DNA of 36,077 nt from a virus: IMG/VR virus record IMGVR_UViG_3300044237_000179, positions 1 through 36,077 of that record; one strand, given 5' to 3'. Under the pieces are notes generated by a model that was given only the letters and a program-made list of their open reading frames with translations, ran no database searches and was not told the DNA's origin. A program made the translations under genes and the position numbers. This document shows positions 6,308 to 13,325 of this stretch, piece after piece (position 1 is the stretch's first letter; each line of letters starts with the position of its first letter).

Positions 6308-6311
6308 ACTG

Positions 6312-6446
6312 ATGGTAGTTACACGCACAGAGCTAATGCAGATTGTAGATCAAGTTAACAAGAAGTTTGAAGAACTAGAGTCTAAAATCAAAGAGCTAGA
6401 AGCCAAGAAGCAGCCGGTTAAAAAGCCAGCACCAAAGGCGGCATAA
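6312..6446 (+). CDS. Small coiled-coil protein
   Basis: ATG at 6312, with AAGGA 7 nt upstream, opens a 44-aa frame starting MVVTRTELMQIVDQVNKKF. The middle has heptad-like FEELESKIKELE and the end is KKPAPKAA, a basic Pro/Ala tail. The ORF fits tightly after the portal stop and before the next ATG. No family is recognised. A small head-associated protein is possible from context. Confidence 0.65.
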   Translation: MVVTRTELMQIVDQVNKKFEELESKIKELEAKKQPVKKPAPKAA

Positions 6447-6448
6447 TT

Positions 6449-6745
6449 ATGGCAACACGACGAGCAAAACCTATACGCAAGACTACAGGCAAAGGCGGTA
6501 ACTATCGTTCTACTAAGTCTGGCGCAGGCATGACTGAGAAAGGCGTTAAGGCTTACAGAGCCGCTAACCCCGGCAGTAAGCTAAAGACTGCTGTTACAGG
6601 TAAAGTTAAAGCAGGTAGTAAAGCTGCTAAGCGACGTAAATCTTACTGTGCTAGGTCACTAGGGCAGCTAAAAAGAAGTTCCGCTAAAACTAGGAACGAT
6701 CCTAACTCTAGAATTAGACAAGCTAGACGCAGGTGGAAATGTTAA
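6449..6745 (+). CDS. Basic phage protein, DUF6321-like
   Basis: This 98-aa, strongly basic protein contains the block MTEKGVKAYRAANPGSKLKTAVTGKV, whose central PGSKLKTAVTGKV continues to GSKAAKRRKSYCARSLGQ and ends RRRWKC. This pattern (KGV.AYRR.NPGSKLKTAVTGKV...RRKS.CAR...ALRRWKC) is a conserved family of unknown function seen in many phages and large viruses, and I associate it with DUF6321. Like the basic proteins before the portal, it may contact packaged DNA, but nothing here proves it. It starts 2 nt after the preceding stop. Confidence 0.75.
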   Translation: MATRRAKPIRKTTGKGGNYRSTKSGAGMTEKGVKAYRAANPGSKLKTAVTGKVKAGSKAAKRRKSYCARSLGQLKRSSAKTRNDPNSRIRQARRRWKC

Positions 6746-6766
6746 TTGTCTACAGGAGAGATTATT

Positions 6767-6871
6767 ATGCCCGGATACGGTATGGGATACGGTAAAAAAA
6801 CAATGGGCGGCAAAAAGAAAAAGAAGCCGATGACTCAACAGAAACGCACAGGTACTCGTAGAGGCCGATAA
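6767..6871 (+). CDS. Tiny Gly/Lys-rich basic protein
   Basis: A 34-aa frame MPGYGMGYGKKTMGGKKKKK followed by a basic KRTGTRRGR end. AGGAG lies about 8 nt before the ATG. The stop overlaps the next ATG (TAATG). The Gly-Tyr-Met N-terminus with a poly-Lys stretch is a pattern seen in tiny podovirus proteins of unknown function. Confidence 0.65.
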   Translation: MPGYGMGYGKKTMGGKKKKKPMTQQKRTGTRRGR

Positions 6872-7335
6872 TGATAATTGAATCGGTTGCAGCCGCTTCA
6901 GCCATCTTGTCGAGTTTGAATAAACTCATAAGGACAGCTAATGAGTCTGGGCAAGGTATCCAGCAGCTTATGGGTACTATTAGTGACTTTGGTGAAGCCC
7001 TAACAAACTTTGAAGTAAAGCGTAAGGCTAGTACATTCAAGCCTCTTAGTCAGAGTGAGATTTTGAAGCTCACCCAGATTAAAAAAAGCTATGAAAGATA
7101 CTGGAAGGACGTTCACGATCTACTTCTTGTAGCAGACCCTGAGACTTTAGAAGCCTTCAAAAGAGCTAAGGAAGAACAAGAGCAAGCTAGACAGCAGCAC
7201 TTGCGCCTTATAGCTCGTAAGAAGAAAGAAAGAGAAATACTAATGCAGCAAGTTGCAATAGGCTCTCTTGTGTTTGTAGTAGGCGCTGCGATTGCAATTG
7301 GTGCATTATCTATAGTAATAAAAACATTTAGTTAA
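6871..7335 (+). CDS. Membrane-anchored coiled-coil protein
   Basis: This 154-aa protein begins MIIESVAAASAILSSLNKL, an alanine-rich amphipathic helix, followed by long charged helices (about 50-125) and one C-terminal transmembrane segment, GSLVFVVGAAIAIGALSIVI, reached after the charged block RKKKERE. The predicted topology is a cytoplasmic coiled coil with a C-terminal anchor. I do not recognise a defined family. Similar proteins appear near the portal in related phages. It ends the first rightward cluster, and a new promoter starts 8 bp after its stop. Confidence 0.7.
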   Translation: MIIESVAAASAILSSLNKLIRTANESGQGIQQLMGTISDFGEALTNFEVKRKASTFKPLSQSEILKLTQIKKSYERYWKDVHDLLLVADPETLEAFKRAKEEQEQARQQHLRLIARKKKEREILMQQVAIGSLVFVVGAAIAIGALSIVIKTFS

Positions 7336-7343
7336 AAAAACGC

Positions 7344-7372
7344 TTGACAAATACGAAAAAGTATGATATAAT
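7344..7372 (+). promoter_or_regulatory. Consensus sigma70-type promoter upstream of the capsid cluster
   Basis: TTGACA (7344-7349), a 17-bp spacer and TATAAT (7367-7372) match the consensus perfectly. The flanks GCTTGACAAAT and GTATAGGTG resemble the promoter at 1499-1527. A leader of about 40 nt separates it from the ATG at 7421. It would boost scaffold and capsid transcription. Confidence 0.85.
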
Positions 7373-7420
7373 GTATAGGTGCTTTACGTACAAAGTATTC
7401 TTTAACAAAGGTAAAATACA

Positions 7421-7687
7421 ATGACTCAAGAGTTAGAAACTTACTTCAACAATTACTTTGCGATGTTTCGTTCAGAAGGCTGGAAACAGCTAATCTCTGA
7501 TTTACAAGGTAATGTTGCACAGATCAACTCAGTAGAATTGACTACGGATAATGATAACTTGAACTTTCGCAAAGGACAGTTAGCTATCCTAGCAACAATC
7601 TTTAATCTTGAAACACAAATTGATAACGCTCATGCAGAAGCAGAATCAGGTGAAGACACTGAGGAAGCTCTAGATGAGGCTGTTTGA
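7421..7687 (+). CDS. Small acidic conserved protein
   Basis: This 88-aa, acidic protein starts MTQELETYFNNYFAMFRSE and reads GWKQLISDLQGNVAQIN, then a hydrophobic LAILATIF helix and an acidic tail (AESGEDTEEALDEAV). The upstream AAAGGTAAA is a modest ribosome site. It is the first gene after a strong promoter, and proteins of this size and composition often precede the scaffold gene in T7-like marine phages. Its function is unknown. The gene overlaps the following zinc-ribbon gene by 14 nt. Confidence 0.75.
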   Translation: MTQELETYFNNYFAMFRSEGWKQLISDLQGNVAQINSVELTTDNDNLNFRKGQLAILATIFNLETQIDNAHAEAESGEDTEEALDEAV

Positions 7688-7898
7688 CTTTAGATGTCCT
7701 TGTGGACAACTGTTTGAAGATTTAGTAAAGTCTGATGTCACAACTTCTAGGTGCAGTTGTGGCTTAGACGCAAAGCGTGTAATTTCTCCAGTACGCTCTA
7801 ATTTAGAAGGTATCAGTGGTGACTTCCCTGATGCACATGCTAAGTGGGCTAGAAAGAGAGAATCACACATGGCATACGAAAGAAGGCAATCCTCCTAG
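7674..7898 (+). CDS. FmdB-type zinc-ribbon protein
   Basis: This 74-aa protein opens MRLFDFRCPCGQLFEDLV and has a second knuckle CSCG near residue 27, which is the layout of FmdB-like single zinc-ribbon proteins (Y/FDF.C..CG..FE.L). The knuckles are C-x-C (Cys8/Cys10 and Cys27/Cys29) rather than C-x2-C. The C-terminal part is basic (HAKWARKRESH). In phages such proteins are small and of unknown role, possibly regulatory or structural. Confidence 0.75.
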   Translation: MRLFDFRCPCGQLFEDLVKSDVTTSRCSCGLDAKRVISPVRSNLEGISGDFPDAHAKWARKRESHMAYERRQSS

Positions 7899-7921
7899 AG
7901 AACCTTCATAATAAAGTTCTC
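7898..7921 (+). other. Small hairpin between zinc-ribbon and scaffold genes
   Basis: GAGAAC (7898-7903) and GTTCTC (7916-7921) pair around a 12-nt AT-rich loop immediately downstream of the preceding stop. It has no T-tract, so it may be an mRNA processing or stability element. Confidence 0.3.
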
Positions 7922-7947
7922 CACAATACTAAGGTACGGAGTTAATA

Positions 7948-8727
7948 ATGGCTAAGATTATTGAACCTGAGCGTCAACAGGATAACCAAGACGAACAACA
8001 ACTAGAAATGTTTACTGAGGAGCAACAGGAAACTCCTGAACCACAGGAACCTGAGATTCCCGACAAGTACAAAGGCAAGTCTGCTGAAGAACTTGTACAG
8101 ATGCACCAAGAAGCTGAAAAGCTATTGGGCCGACAAAGCTCTGAAGTAGGTGAGTTACGTAAGGTTGTTGATACGTATATCCAGACTCAACTCACTCAAG
8201 ATCAACAAGAAGCACCCCAACAAGTCGAAGAAGTAGATTGGTTTACAGACCCTGATAAGGCTGTAGATAGGGCGATTCAAAACCACCCTAAGATTAAGGA
8301 AGCTGAAGCACTCACTCAGCAATACAAGCATAGTACTGCTATGTCGGAGCTACAACGTAAGCACCCTGACATGCAGCAGATACTACAAGATGCTAACTTT
8401 GCTGAATGGATCAAAGCCTCTAAGGTCAGGACTAGACTGTTTGTAGCAGCAGACCAACAGTACGATCACGAAGCCGCCGATGAGTTATTTAACTTATGGA
8501 AAGAGCGACAAAACATCGTACAACAGACTGCCGCTGTAGAGCAACAAGCTCGTAAGCAATCAGTTAAGACAGCCTCTACTGGTAATGCCAGTGGTAGCAC
8601 TGAGTCAGCCCCTAAGAAGATCTACCGACGCGCAGACATTATTAACCTTATGAAAACAGACCCTGACCGCTACGCTGCCTTACAACCTGAAATTATGAAG
8701 GCATATGCGGAGAAACGGGTCAGATAG
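7948..8727 (+). CDS. Capsid scaffolding protein
   Basis: This 259-aa, Gln/Glu-rich, mostly helical protein guides capsid assembly and is absent from the mature head. The acidic N-terminus (ERQQDNQDEQQLEMF), the PDKYKGKSAEELVQMHQE block (about 40-57), the long helical middle and the basic C-terminal end (DRYAALQPEIMKAYAEKRVR), which normally contacts the coat, fit scaffolds of the T7/N4-type podoviruses. It precedes the major capsid gene by 22 bp. There are no cysteines, as is usual for the class. Confidence 0.88.
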   Translation: MAKIIEPERQQDNQDEQQLEMFTEEQQETPEPQEPEIPDKYKGKSAEELVQMHQEAEKLLGRQSSEVGELRKVVDTYIQTQLTQDQQEAPQQVEEVDWFTDPDKAVDRAIQNHPKIKEAEALTQQYKHSTAMSELQRKHPDMQQILQDANFAEWIKASKVRTRLFVAADQQYDHEAADELFNLWKERQNIVQQTAAVEQQARKQSVKTASTGNASGSTESAPKKIYRRADIINLMKTDPDRYAALQPEIMKAYAEKRVR

Positions 8728-8728
8728 T

Positions 8729-8744
8729 ATATCTTAGGAGATAT
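8729..8744 (+). promoter_or_regulatory. Hairpin that holds the capsid-gene ribosome site
   Basis: ATATCT (8729-8734), TAGG loop (8735-8738) and AGATAT (8739-8744) form a perfect 6-bp palindrome. The capsid gene's Shine-Dalgarno AGGAG (8736-8740) lies in the loop and the first part of the 3' arm. The weak stem could modulate initiation at ATG 8750. Confidence 0.5.
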
Positions 8745-8749
8745 TTATT

Positions 8750-9715
8750 ATGACTGATTCCACATATCCCGCAACTGGCGGGTTCGTTGACAACACTAGT
8801 GCAGCTACTTTCATTCCAGAAATTTGGAGTGACGAGATTATTGCTGCATATCAGAAGAACCTTGTCTTGGCAAACCTTGTCAAGAAGATGTCTATGGCTG
8901 GCAAGAAGGGCGATACGATCCATGTGCCTAAGCCTGTCCGTGGTGATGCACACGCTAAAGCAGAGAACACTGCTGTAACGGTACAGAACGCTACGGAAAG
9001 CGAAGTTCAAATCTCAATCAACAAGCACTTTGAATACTCTCGCTTGATCGAAGACATCACCGACGTACAAGCTCTGGCTTCACTGCGTCAATTCTACACG
9101 GAAGATGCTGGCTACGCTTTGGCTAAGCAAGTTGACACTGACCTGCACTCTTTGGCTACTGGCCTTGGTACTTCAGGTACGTCCTCTACAACTTACCTAA
9201 ACAATGCTGGTACGTTCTTCGTAGATGCCTCTAGTGGCCTGTCTACCTACACTGCTGACACGGTTGTTCCTGCTGACGTATTCACCGACGCTGGTTTCCG
9301 TGGCATCATTCAGAAGCTGGACGATGCTGACGTACCAATGGAAAACCGTTGCTTCGTCATTCCTCCTTCAGTTCGCAACACCATCATGGGTATTGATCGT
9401 TACGTAAGCTCTGACTTCGTAAACAACGGTCAAGTCACTAATGGTCAGATTGGTCAACTGTACGGCATTGACGTATTTGTTAGCACCAACTGCCCTGTTG
9501 TTGAGACTGCTGCTGATAACTCTGCTTCTGCTGTAGACTCTCTGGGTGCGCTGTTGTTCCAGAAGGATGCAATTGTAATGGCTGAGCAACTGGGAGTACG
9601 TTCTCAGACTCAGTACAAGCAAGAGTTTCTTGCTAACCTGTTTACCTCAGATACTCTGTATGGCGTTGCTGTACTGCGTCCTGAGTCAGGTCTGACCTTG
9701 GTTGTTCCTAAGTAA
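8750..9715 (+). CDS. Major capsid protein
   Basis: This 321-aa coat protein opens MTDSTYPATGGFVDNTSAA with FIPEIWSDEIIAAYQKNLV, then GDTIHVPKP and a Thr/Asn-rich centre, matching HK97-fold coat proteins of marine podoviruses. Synonymous codons shift toward faster-read forms (many C-ending codons) compared with neighbours, as expected for the most abundant product. It follows the scaffold and is followed directly by a strong terminator. The start has AGGAG about 9 nt upstream inside a small hairpin. Confidence 0.93.
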   Translation: MTDSTYPATGGFVDNTSAATFIPEIWSDEIIAAYQKNLVLANLVKKMSMAGKKGDTIHVPKPVRGDAHAKAENTAVTVQNATESEVQISINKHFEYSRLIEDITDVQALASLRQFYTEDAGYALAKQVDTDLHSLATGLGTSGTSSTTYLNNAGTFFVDASSGLSTYTADTVVPADVFTDAGFRGIIQKLDDADVPMENRCFVIPPSVRNTIMGIDRYVSSDFVNNGQVTNGQIGQLYGIDVFVSTNCPVVETAADNSASAVDSLGALLFQKDAIVMAEQLGVRSQTQYKQEFLANLFTSDTLYGVAVLRPESGLTLVVPK

Positions 9716-9724
9716 CAACTGTTT

Positions 9725-9760
9725 AGCTGGGGGCTGCTACGGTGGCCCCTAGTTTTATTT
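9725..9760 (+). terminator. Rho-independent terminator after the capsid gene
   Basis: AGCTGGGGGCT (9725-9735) pairs with GGCCCCTAGTT (9744-9754), with two or three G-U pairs, around an 8-nt loop, followed by TTTTATTT. It lies 10 nt beyond the capsid stop and probably gives a capsid-rich transcript with partial read-through to the holin and tail genes. Confidence 0.85.
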
Positions 9761-9774
9761 ATAAGGAGAGTATC

Positions 9775-10122
9775 ATGTGGCAAGCGTTAATTGGGCCTGT
9801 TTCTAACTTAGTCGGTACGTTCCTTAAAAATAAAGCTGCTGAAAAACAAGCAGTACATGAGTCTAAGATGCGCCGTATTGAAGCGGATGCAGACTGGGAG
9901 ACTCAACAAGCTGCTGCTTCACAGTCCTCTTGGAAGGACGAATGGTTCGCTATAATACTCAGTTTGCCTCTAATAGGTGCTTTTATTCCCAGCATGGTGC
10001 CCTATGTACAAGAAGGTTTTATTGTTCTTGGCTCTATGCCTGATTACTACAAAGGTTTCCTAGCGGCTGCTATTGCTGCTAGCTTTGGCATCAAGAGCGT
10101 ATCTGCTTGGGGTAAGAAGTAA
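9775..10122 (+). CDS. Holin, GTA_holin_3TM-like
   Basis: The ATG at 9775 with AAGGAG (9764-9769) 5 nt upstream is chosen over a longer frame from 9742 that begins inside the terminator. The 115-aa protein has an amphipathic N-terminus, a charged middle (residues 18-55) and two hydrophobic segments (about 57-73 and 92-107). SSWKDEWFAIILSLPLIGAF and PDYYKGFLAAAIAASFGIKS match the pattern of the GTA_holin_3TM family. Such proteins permeabilise the inner membrane so that the endolysin (1950-2300) reaches the wall. The alternative is a membrane-bound structural protein. Confidence 0.75.
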   Translation: MWQALIGPVSNLVGTFLKNKAAEKQAVHESKMRRIEADADWETQQAAASQSSWKDEWFAIILSLPLIGAFIPSMVPYVQEGFIVLGSMPDYYKGFLAAAIAASFGIKSVSAWGKK

Positions 10123-12675
10123 GTGGCAGAGTCTTACTTTGACATAGATCTTAGTCAACTGCCCGTTGGCCTTGCTCCTCCACGCCCAAGAATTACTAGC
10201 GGCACAAGACCTACAGTTACCTCTGCGCCTTCAGTTAGTCAAATATCTCAAGGCTACGCACGTTTAGGGAGTGCTATAGATAGCTACCAGAATGCTTTGT
10301 CATCAGGTGCTGACTACTTTGACATTGATGATGTTGATTTAGTTGACCAGTACTACGATGATATTTTTAGAGATACGTTACGTACTGAGTCTGGCATTTT
10401 TTCTGACTTTGATATTGTAGGCGGAGAAGCAGGTATAGCTGGTGGGCCTCCACCTTCCGATACAATACGTGTTGATAGAAACACATATTTTTCTCAAGTA
10501 GATGCTCCTGATTACCTAAGAAACTTTAGAGCACCTGCAACACAGGAATCTGCTGTTTCTGCTTACTCAAGCATTGCTAATTTACAAAATACATCTGATA
10601 TTGCTTCTGCCCTTAGTAATTACTATGGGTATGAAATAACACCTGCTGAACAAAACTTAGGCAGGTTTGGAGGCAATCTTCAATCACACACAGGCACATC
10701 TAAAGCTCGCTTAGCGGAGTTTCATTCTCTTGTCGAGCCTATACTGTCTGAGCAACTACCCTATCTACAGACAGTAGAAGGACTAAGCTACGAAGATGCT
10801 CTAATAGAGTCTTACAAGCGTGACCCTATGCTACAGTCTTTGTATGCTAAGTACGATGTAAGCCCTATAAGACAAACTAAAGATGGATCTACATATCTTT
10901 ATGATCCGTTTACTTTTGGTGAGATTAGAACACTAGAAGTAAAAGATCCCAGTATTGGTGATATTGCTAAAAGTGTTTTACCTACGCTAGCATTATCAGC
11001 AATTTTAGGGCCAGCGGCTAGTGGAATTGTAGGGGGTTTAGGAGCTAAAGGAGCTACAGCTAACATACTGTCTAGCGCACTTACTAGTGCAGCATCGGCA
11101 GGAATACAGGGTGCTGACCTTGAGGATGCTCTAAAGGCAGGATTAATTAGTGGCGGCTTAACCTTTGCTGGCGATACTATTTCAGGATTACGCGAAGGAG
11201 GACAAGCAGGCGCTATAGACCCTAGTGCTCCAGAGTTAACTTTTGACCCTAGAGACCCTACTGTCCCTACTTCTGTGTCTCGTGATGTTATTGACACTGT
11301 TACTGGCACACTAACTGGTGGGGAAGTCGCTGATGCTTTAAGCCCTGTTTATGAGTTATACGATCAAGTAATTCAAGAGGTGGGTTTAGATACTTTTAAC
11401 AGTCCTGATTTTAACGTAGGTGCTTATCTAGCAGCCAGAGGAAGGCCAGACCTTCTTAATTTAGGCTTAGCATCTGCAACTCAAGAGGCTTTTTTATCAG
11501 GGAATCCTTTACGCACAGTAGAAAATTTAGAAAGATATGGCACAACTGGAGACTTACTTTCTCAAAGTCAAGCCACTCCTCCCGGCGGCATGGAGCTAAC
11601 CACTCAACAGTTTCCTGCAAGAACAACAACTGTTAAAGCAGATTTAGAGACTTTAGTTAAACCTGAACGTATTACAGAACGTCCTATTAGACCAACACAA
11701 ATGCCCGGAGGTGGCGGTGGAGCATCAGGTGGGGCAGCATCAGCACCAGCAACATCTGTAGTATCTCCTTCTGCCCCCAGCGCAACGGTAACACCTGTTG
11801 TACCGCAGCCTACATTTGCTGCACCGGGGTCAATTACTAGCTCTTTGTTTTCTAGTTTTGTTCCTGCATTAGCAGCAGCAGTAGCAGTAGCTCCACAACC
11901 TACAGTAGCTCCACCAATTACACCTGTAGCTACTACTGCCCCTACAAGCGAGCCTACCCCTCCTACGACTACACAACCTACGGACATTTTGGAGGACACT
12001 ACTGCTGAAGACACTACTGCCCAGATGGAGGCAGAAGCTGAAGCACAGAGACAAGCAGAAGCTGAAGCACAAAGGCAAGCTCAAGAAGAAGCACAGAGAC
12101 AAGCTCAAGAAGAAGCACAGAGGCAGGCACAAGCTGAAGCAGCACGTTTAGCTGAAGAAGCTAGAAAAGCAGCAGAAGCTAGGGCCGCAGCAGAGGCTAA
12201 AGCAGCAGCAGAGCAAGAAGCTATTGCTCAAGCAGAAGCTAGGGCAGTAGCAGCGGAAGCACGTTTAGCAGAACAACAAGCACAGGCTCAAGCTGATGCA
12301 GCCGCTGCTGAAGCTGCTAGGGCAGCAGATGCTCAAGCTCAAGCAGATGCTTTAGCAGAAGCTGTAGCTGCTGGAGAAGCTAGATACGGAGAAGCTGTAG
12401 CTGCTGGTGAAGCTCTAGGAGAGCAACGGTTTGGTGAAGGCAGGGGCCAAGGCAGAGGTGAAGGTGCTGGCGCAGGTATAGGTGCAGGGCTAGGCTTAGG
12501 TCTTCTTGCTGGCATGGGTGGGGGCGCTGGAGGCACTGGAGGCTATACACCACCTGACTTTGAGGACTATGACTTTAGAAAAACATATCAAGCCCCTGAG
12601 TTACTAGAGCTAGCGCCACAATACGAAAGTTATAAAGCCCCTACACTACAAGGGTTATTTAGAGGATTCATATGA
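10123..12675 (+). CDS. Large repeat-rich virion-like protein (GTG start)
   Basis: This 850-aa protein has a GTG start joined to the holin stop. Its parts are an Asp/Tyr-rich N-terminal half, hydrophobic Gly/Ala helices at about 280-360 (SVLPTLALSAILGPAASG), a Pro/Thr-rich linker (about 525-630), an Ala/Gln/Glu coiled coil with TolA-like octads (EAQRQAQE, about 635-770), and a Gly-rich segment before YTPPDFEDYDF. Membrane-active stretches and long coils suggest an ejected internal protein or tail-associated factor. I recognise no enzymatic motif. The following tube gene overlaps its end by 4 nt (ATGA). Function is inferred from context. Confidence 0.7.
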   Translation: MAESYFDIDLSQLPVGLAPPRPRITSGTRPTVTSAPSVSQISQGYARLGSAIDSYQNALSSGADYFDIDDVDLVDQYYDDIFRDTLRTESGIFSDFDIVGGEAGIAGGPPPSDTIRVDRNTYFSQVDAPDYLRNFRAPATQESAVSAYSSIANLQNTSDIASALSNYYGYEITPAEQNLGRFGGNLQSHTGTSKARLAEFHSLVEPILSEQLPYLQTVEGLSYEDALIESYKRDPMLQSLYAKYDVSPIRQTKDGSTYLYDPFTFGEIRTLEVKDPSIGDIAKSVLPTLALSAILGPAASGIVGGLGAKGATANILSSALTSAASAGIQGADLEDALKAGLISGGLTFAGDTISGLREGGQAGAIDPSAPELTFDPRDPTVPTSVSRDVIDTVTGTLTGGEVADALSPVYELYDQVIQEVGLDTFNSPDFNVGAYLAARGRPDLLNLGLASATQEAFLSGNPLRTVENLERYGTTGDLLSQSQATPPGGMELTTQQFPARTTTVKADLETLVKPERITERPIRPTQMPGGGGGASGGAASAPATSVVSPSAPSATVTPVVPQPTFAAPGSITSSLFSSFVPALAAAVAVAPQPTVAPPITPVATTAPTSEPTPPTTTQPTDILEDTTAEDTTAQMEAEAEAQRQAEAEAQRQAQEEAQRQAQEEAQRQAQAEAARLAEEARKAAEARAAAEAKAAAEQEAIAQAEARAVAAEARLAEQQAQAQADAAAAEAARAADAQAQADALAEAVAAGEARYGEAVAAGEALGEQRFGEGRGQGRGEGAGAGIGAGLGLGLLAGMGGGAGGTGGYTPPDFEDYDFRKTYQAPELLELAPQYESYKAPTLQGLFRGFI
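12034..12160 (+). repeat. Degenerate 24-nt repeats coding for EAQRQAQE octads
   Basis: Variants of GAAGCACAGAGACAAGC recur at about 12050, 12065, 12089 and 12113, giving an Ala/Gln/Glu heptad-like coil within the 850-aa protein. Such repeats can change in number by slippage. Confidence 0.6.
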
Positions 12676-13325
12676 GTACGCAATATCTAACAATAGTAAA
12701 CGAGGTACTGCGTCGGCTACGTGAAGACGAAGTATCTGCTGTAGCTAACACAGCTTACTCTAAAATGGTAGGTGACTTTGTAAACGATGCTAAGCGTATT
12801 GTAGAAGATTCACATGACTGGTCTACGTTACGAACAACTATTGTTGTCCCTACGGTAGCCGATACTACAGAATATAGCTTGACAAACGCTGGAGAACGTG
12901 TTAAAATATATAGTGCTATCAATGACACATCAAACTTTTTTATGCGCTATGAGTCACCTAACTGGTTTAATAACGCATATTATATCTCTGGTGAAGTCAC
13001 AGGCACTCCAGACTCCTATACGTTCAGTGGTATAGACAGTAATGAAGACACTAAGGTACAGGTGTATCCTAAGCCTGACGCAGTGTACTCTTTGCGCTTT
13101 GACCTTATTGCAAGAGAAGCTGAGTTATCTAACGATACAGACACTACAGTGTTACCTAAGAACGCTATTATCCACAATGCTGTAGCTTTGTTGGCTAGAG
13201 AGCGTGGTGAGACAGGCGGTACTACTGCACAGGATTATTTCTTAATTGCAGACAAGCATTTATCGGATGCTATTGCAATAGATGCCTACAAGAATCCTGA
13301 AGAATTTATCTACAGAGTACCCTAA
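12672..13325 (+). CDS. Tail tube protein A-like (adaptor)
   Basis: This 217-aa protein corresponds to T7 gp11/P22 gp4-type adaptor proteins that join the portal to the nozzle. The N-terminus MSTQYLTIVNEVLRRLRED followed by VGDFVNDAKRIVEDSHDWSTLR is the characteristic start of the family. The C-terminus AVALLARERGETGG...FLIADKHLSDAIA fits as well. Length is close to the usual 190-220 aa. It is coupled to the upstream gene by an ATGA overlap, and its stop overlaps the nozzle start (TAATG). Confidence 0.92.
   Translation: MSTQYLTIVNEVLRRLREDEVSAVANTAYSKMVGDFVNDAKRIVEDSHDWSTLRTTIVVPTVADTTEYSLTNAGERVKIYSAINDTSNFFMRYESPNWFNNAYYISGEVTGTPDSYTFSGIDSNEDTKVQVYPKPDAVYSLRFDLIAREAELSNDTDTTVLPKNAIIHNAVALLARERGETGGTTAQDYFLIADKHLSDAIAIDAYKNPEEFIYRVP
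12879..12907 (+). promoter_or_regulatory. Possible promoter inside the tail tube gene
   Basis: TTGACA (12879-12884), a 17-bp spacer and TAAAAT (12902-12907) lie within the coding sequence. The flanks CTTGACAAA and ATATATAG mirror those of the promoters at 1499 and 7344. It could add transcripts for the nozzle, fibre and internal proteins. This is based only on sequence similarity. Confidence 0.45.

Noticed and set aside
10899-11309. 136-aa minus-strand ORF within the 850-aa gene
   Set aside because: Antisense shadow with no initiation signal and Pro/Ser-rich random composition.
11604-12014. 136-aa minus-strand ORF rich in Val, Gly and Ala
   Set aside because: It is an antisense shadow of the Pro/Thr-rich linker of the 850-aa protein, with no initiation signal.
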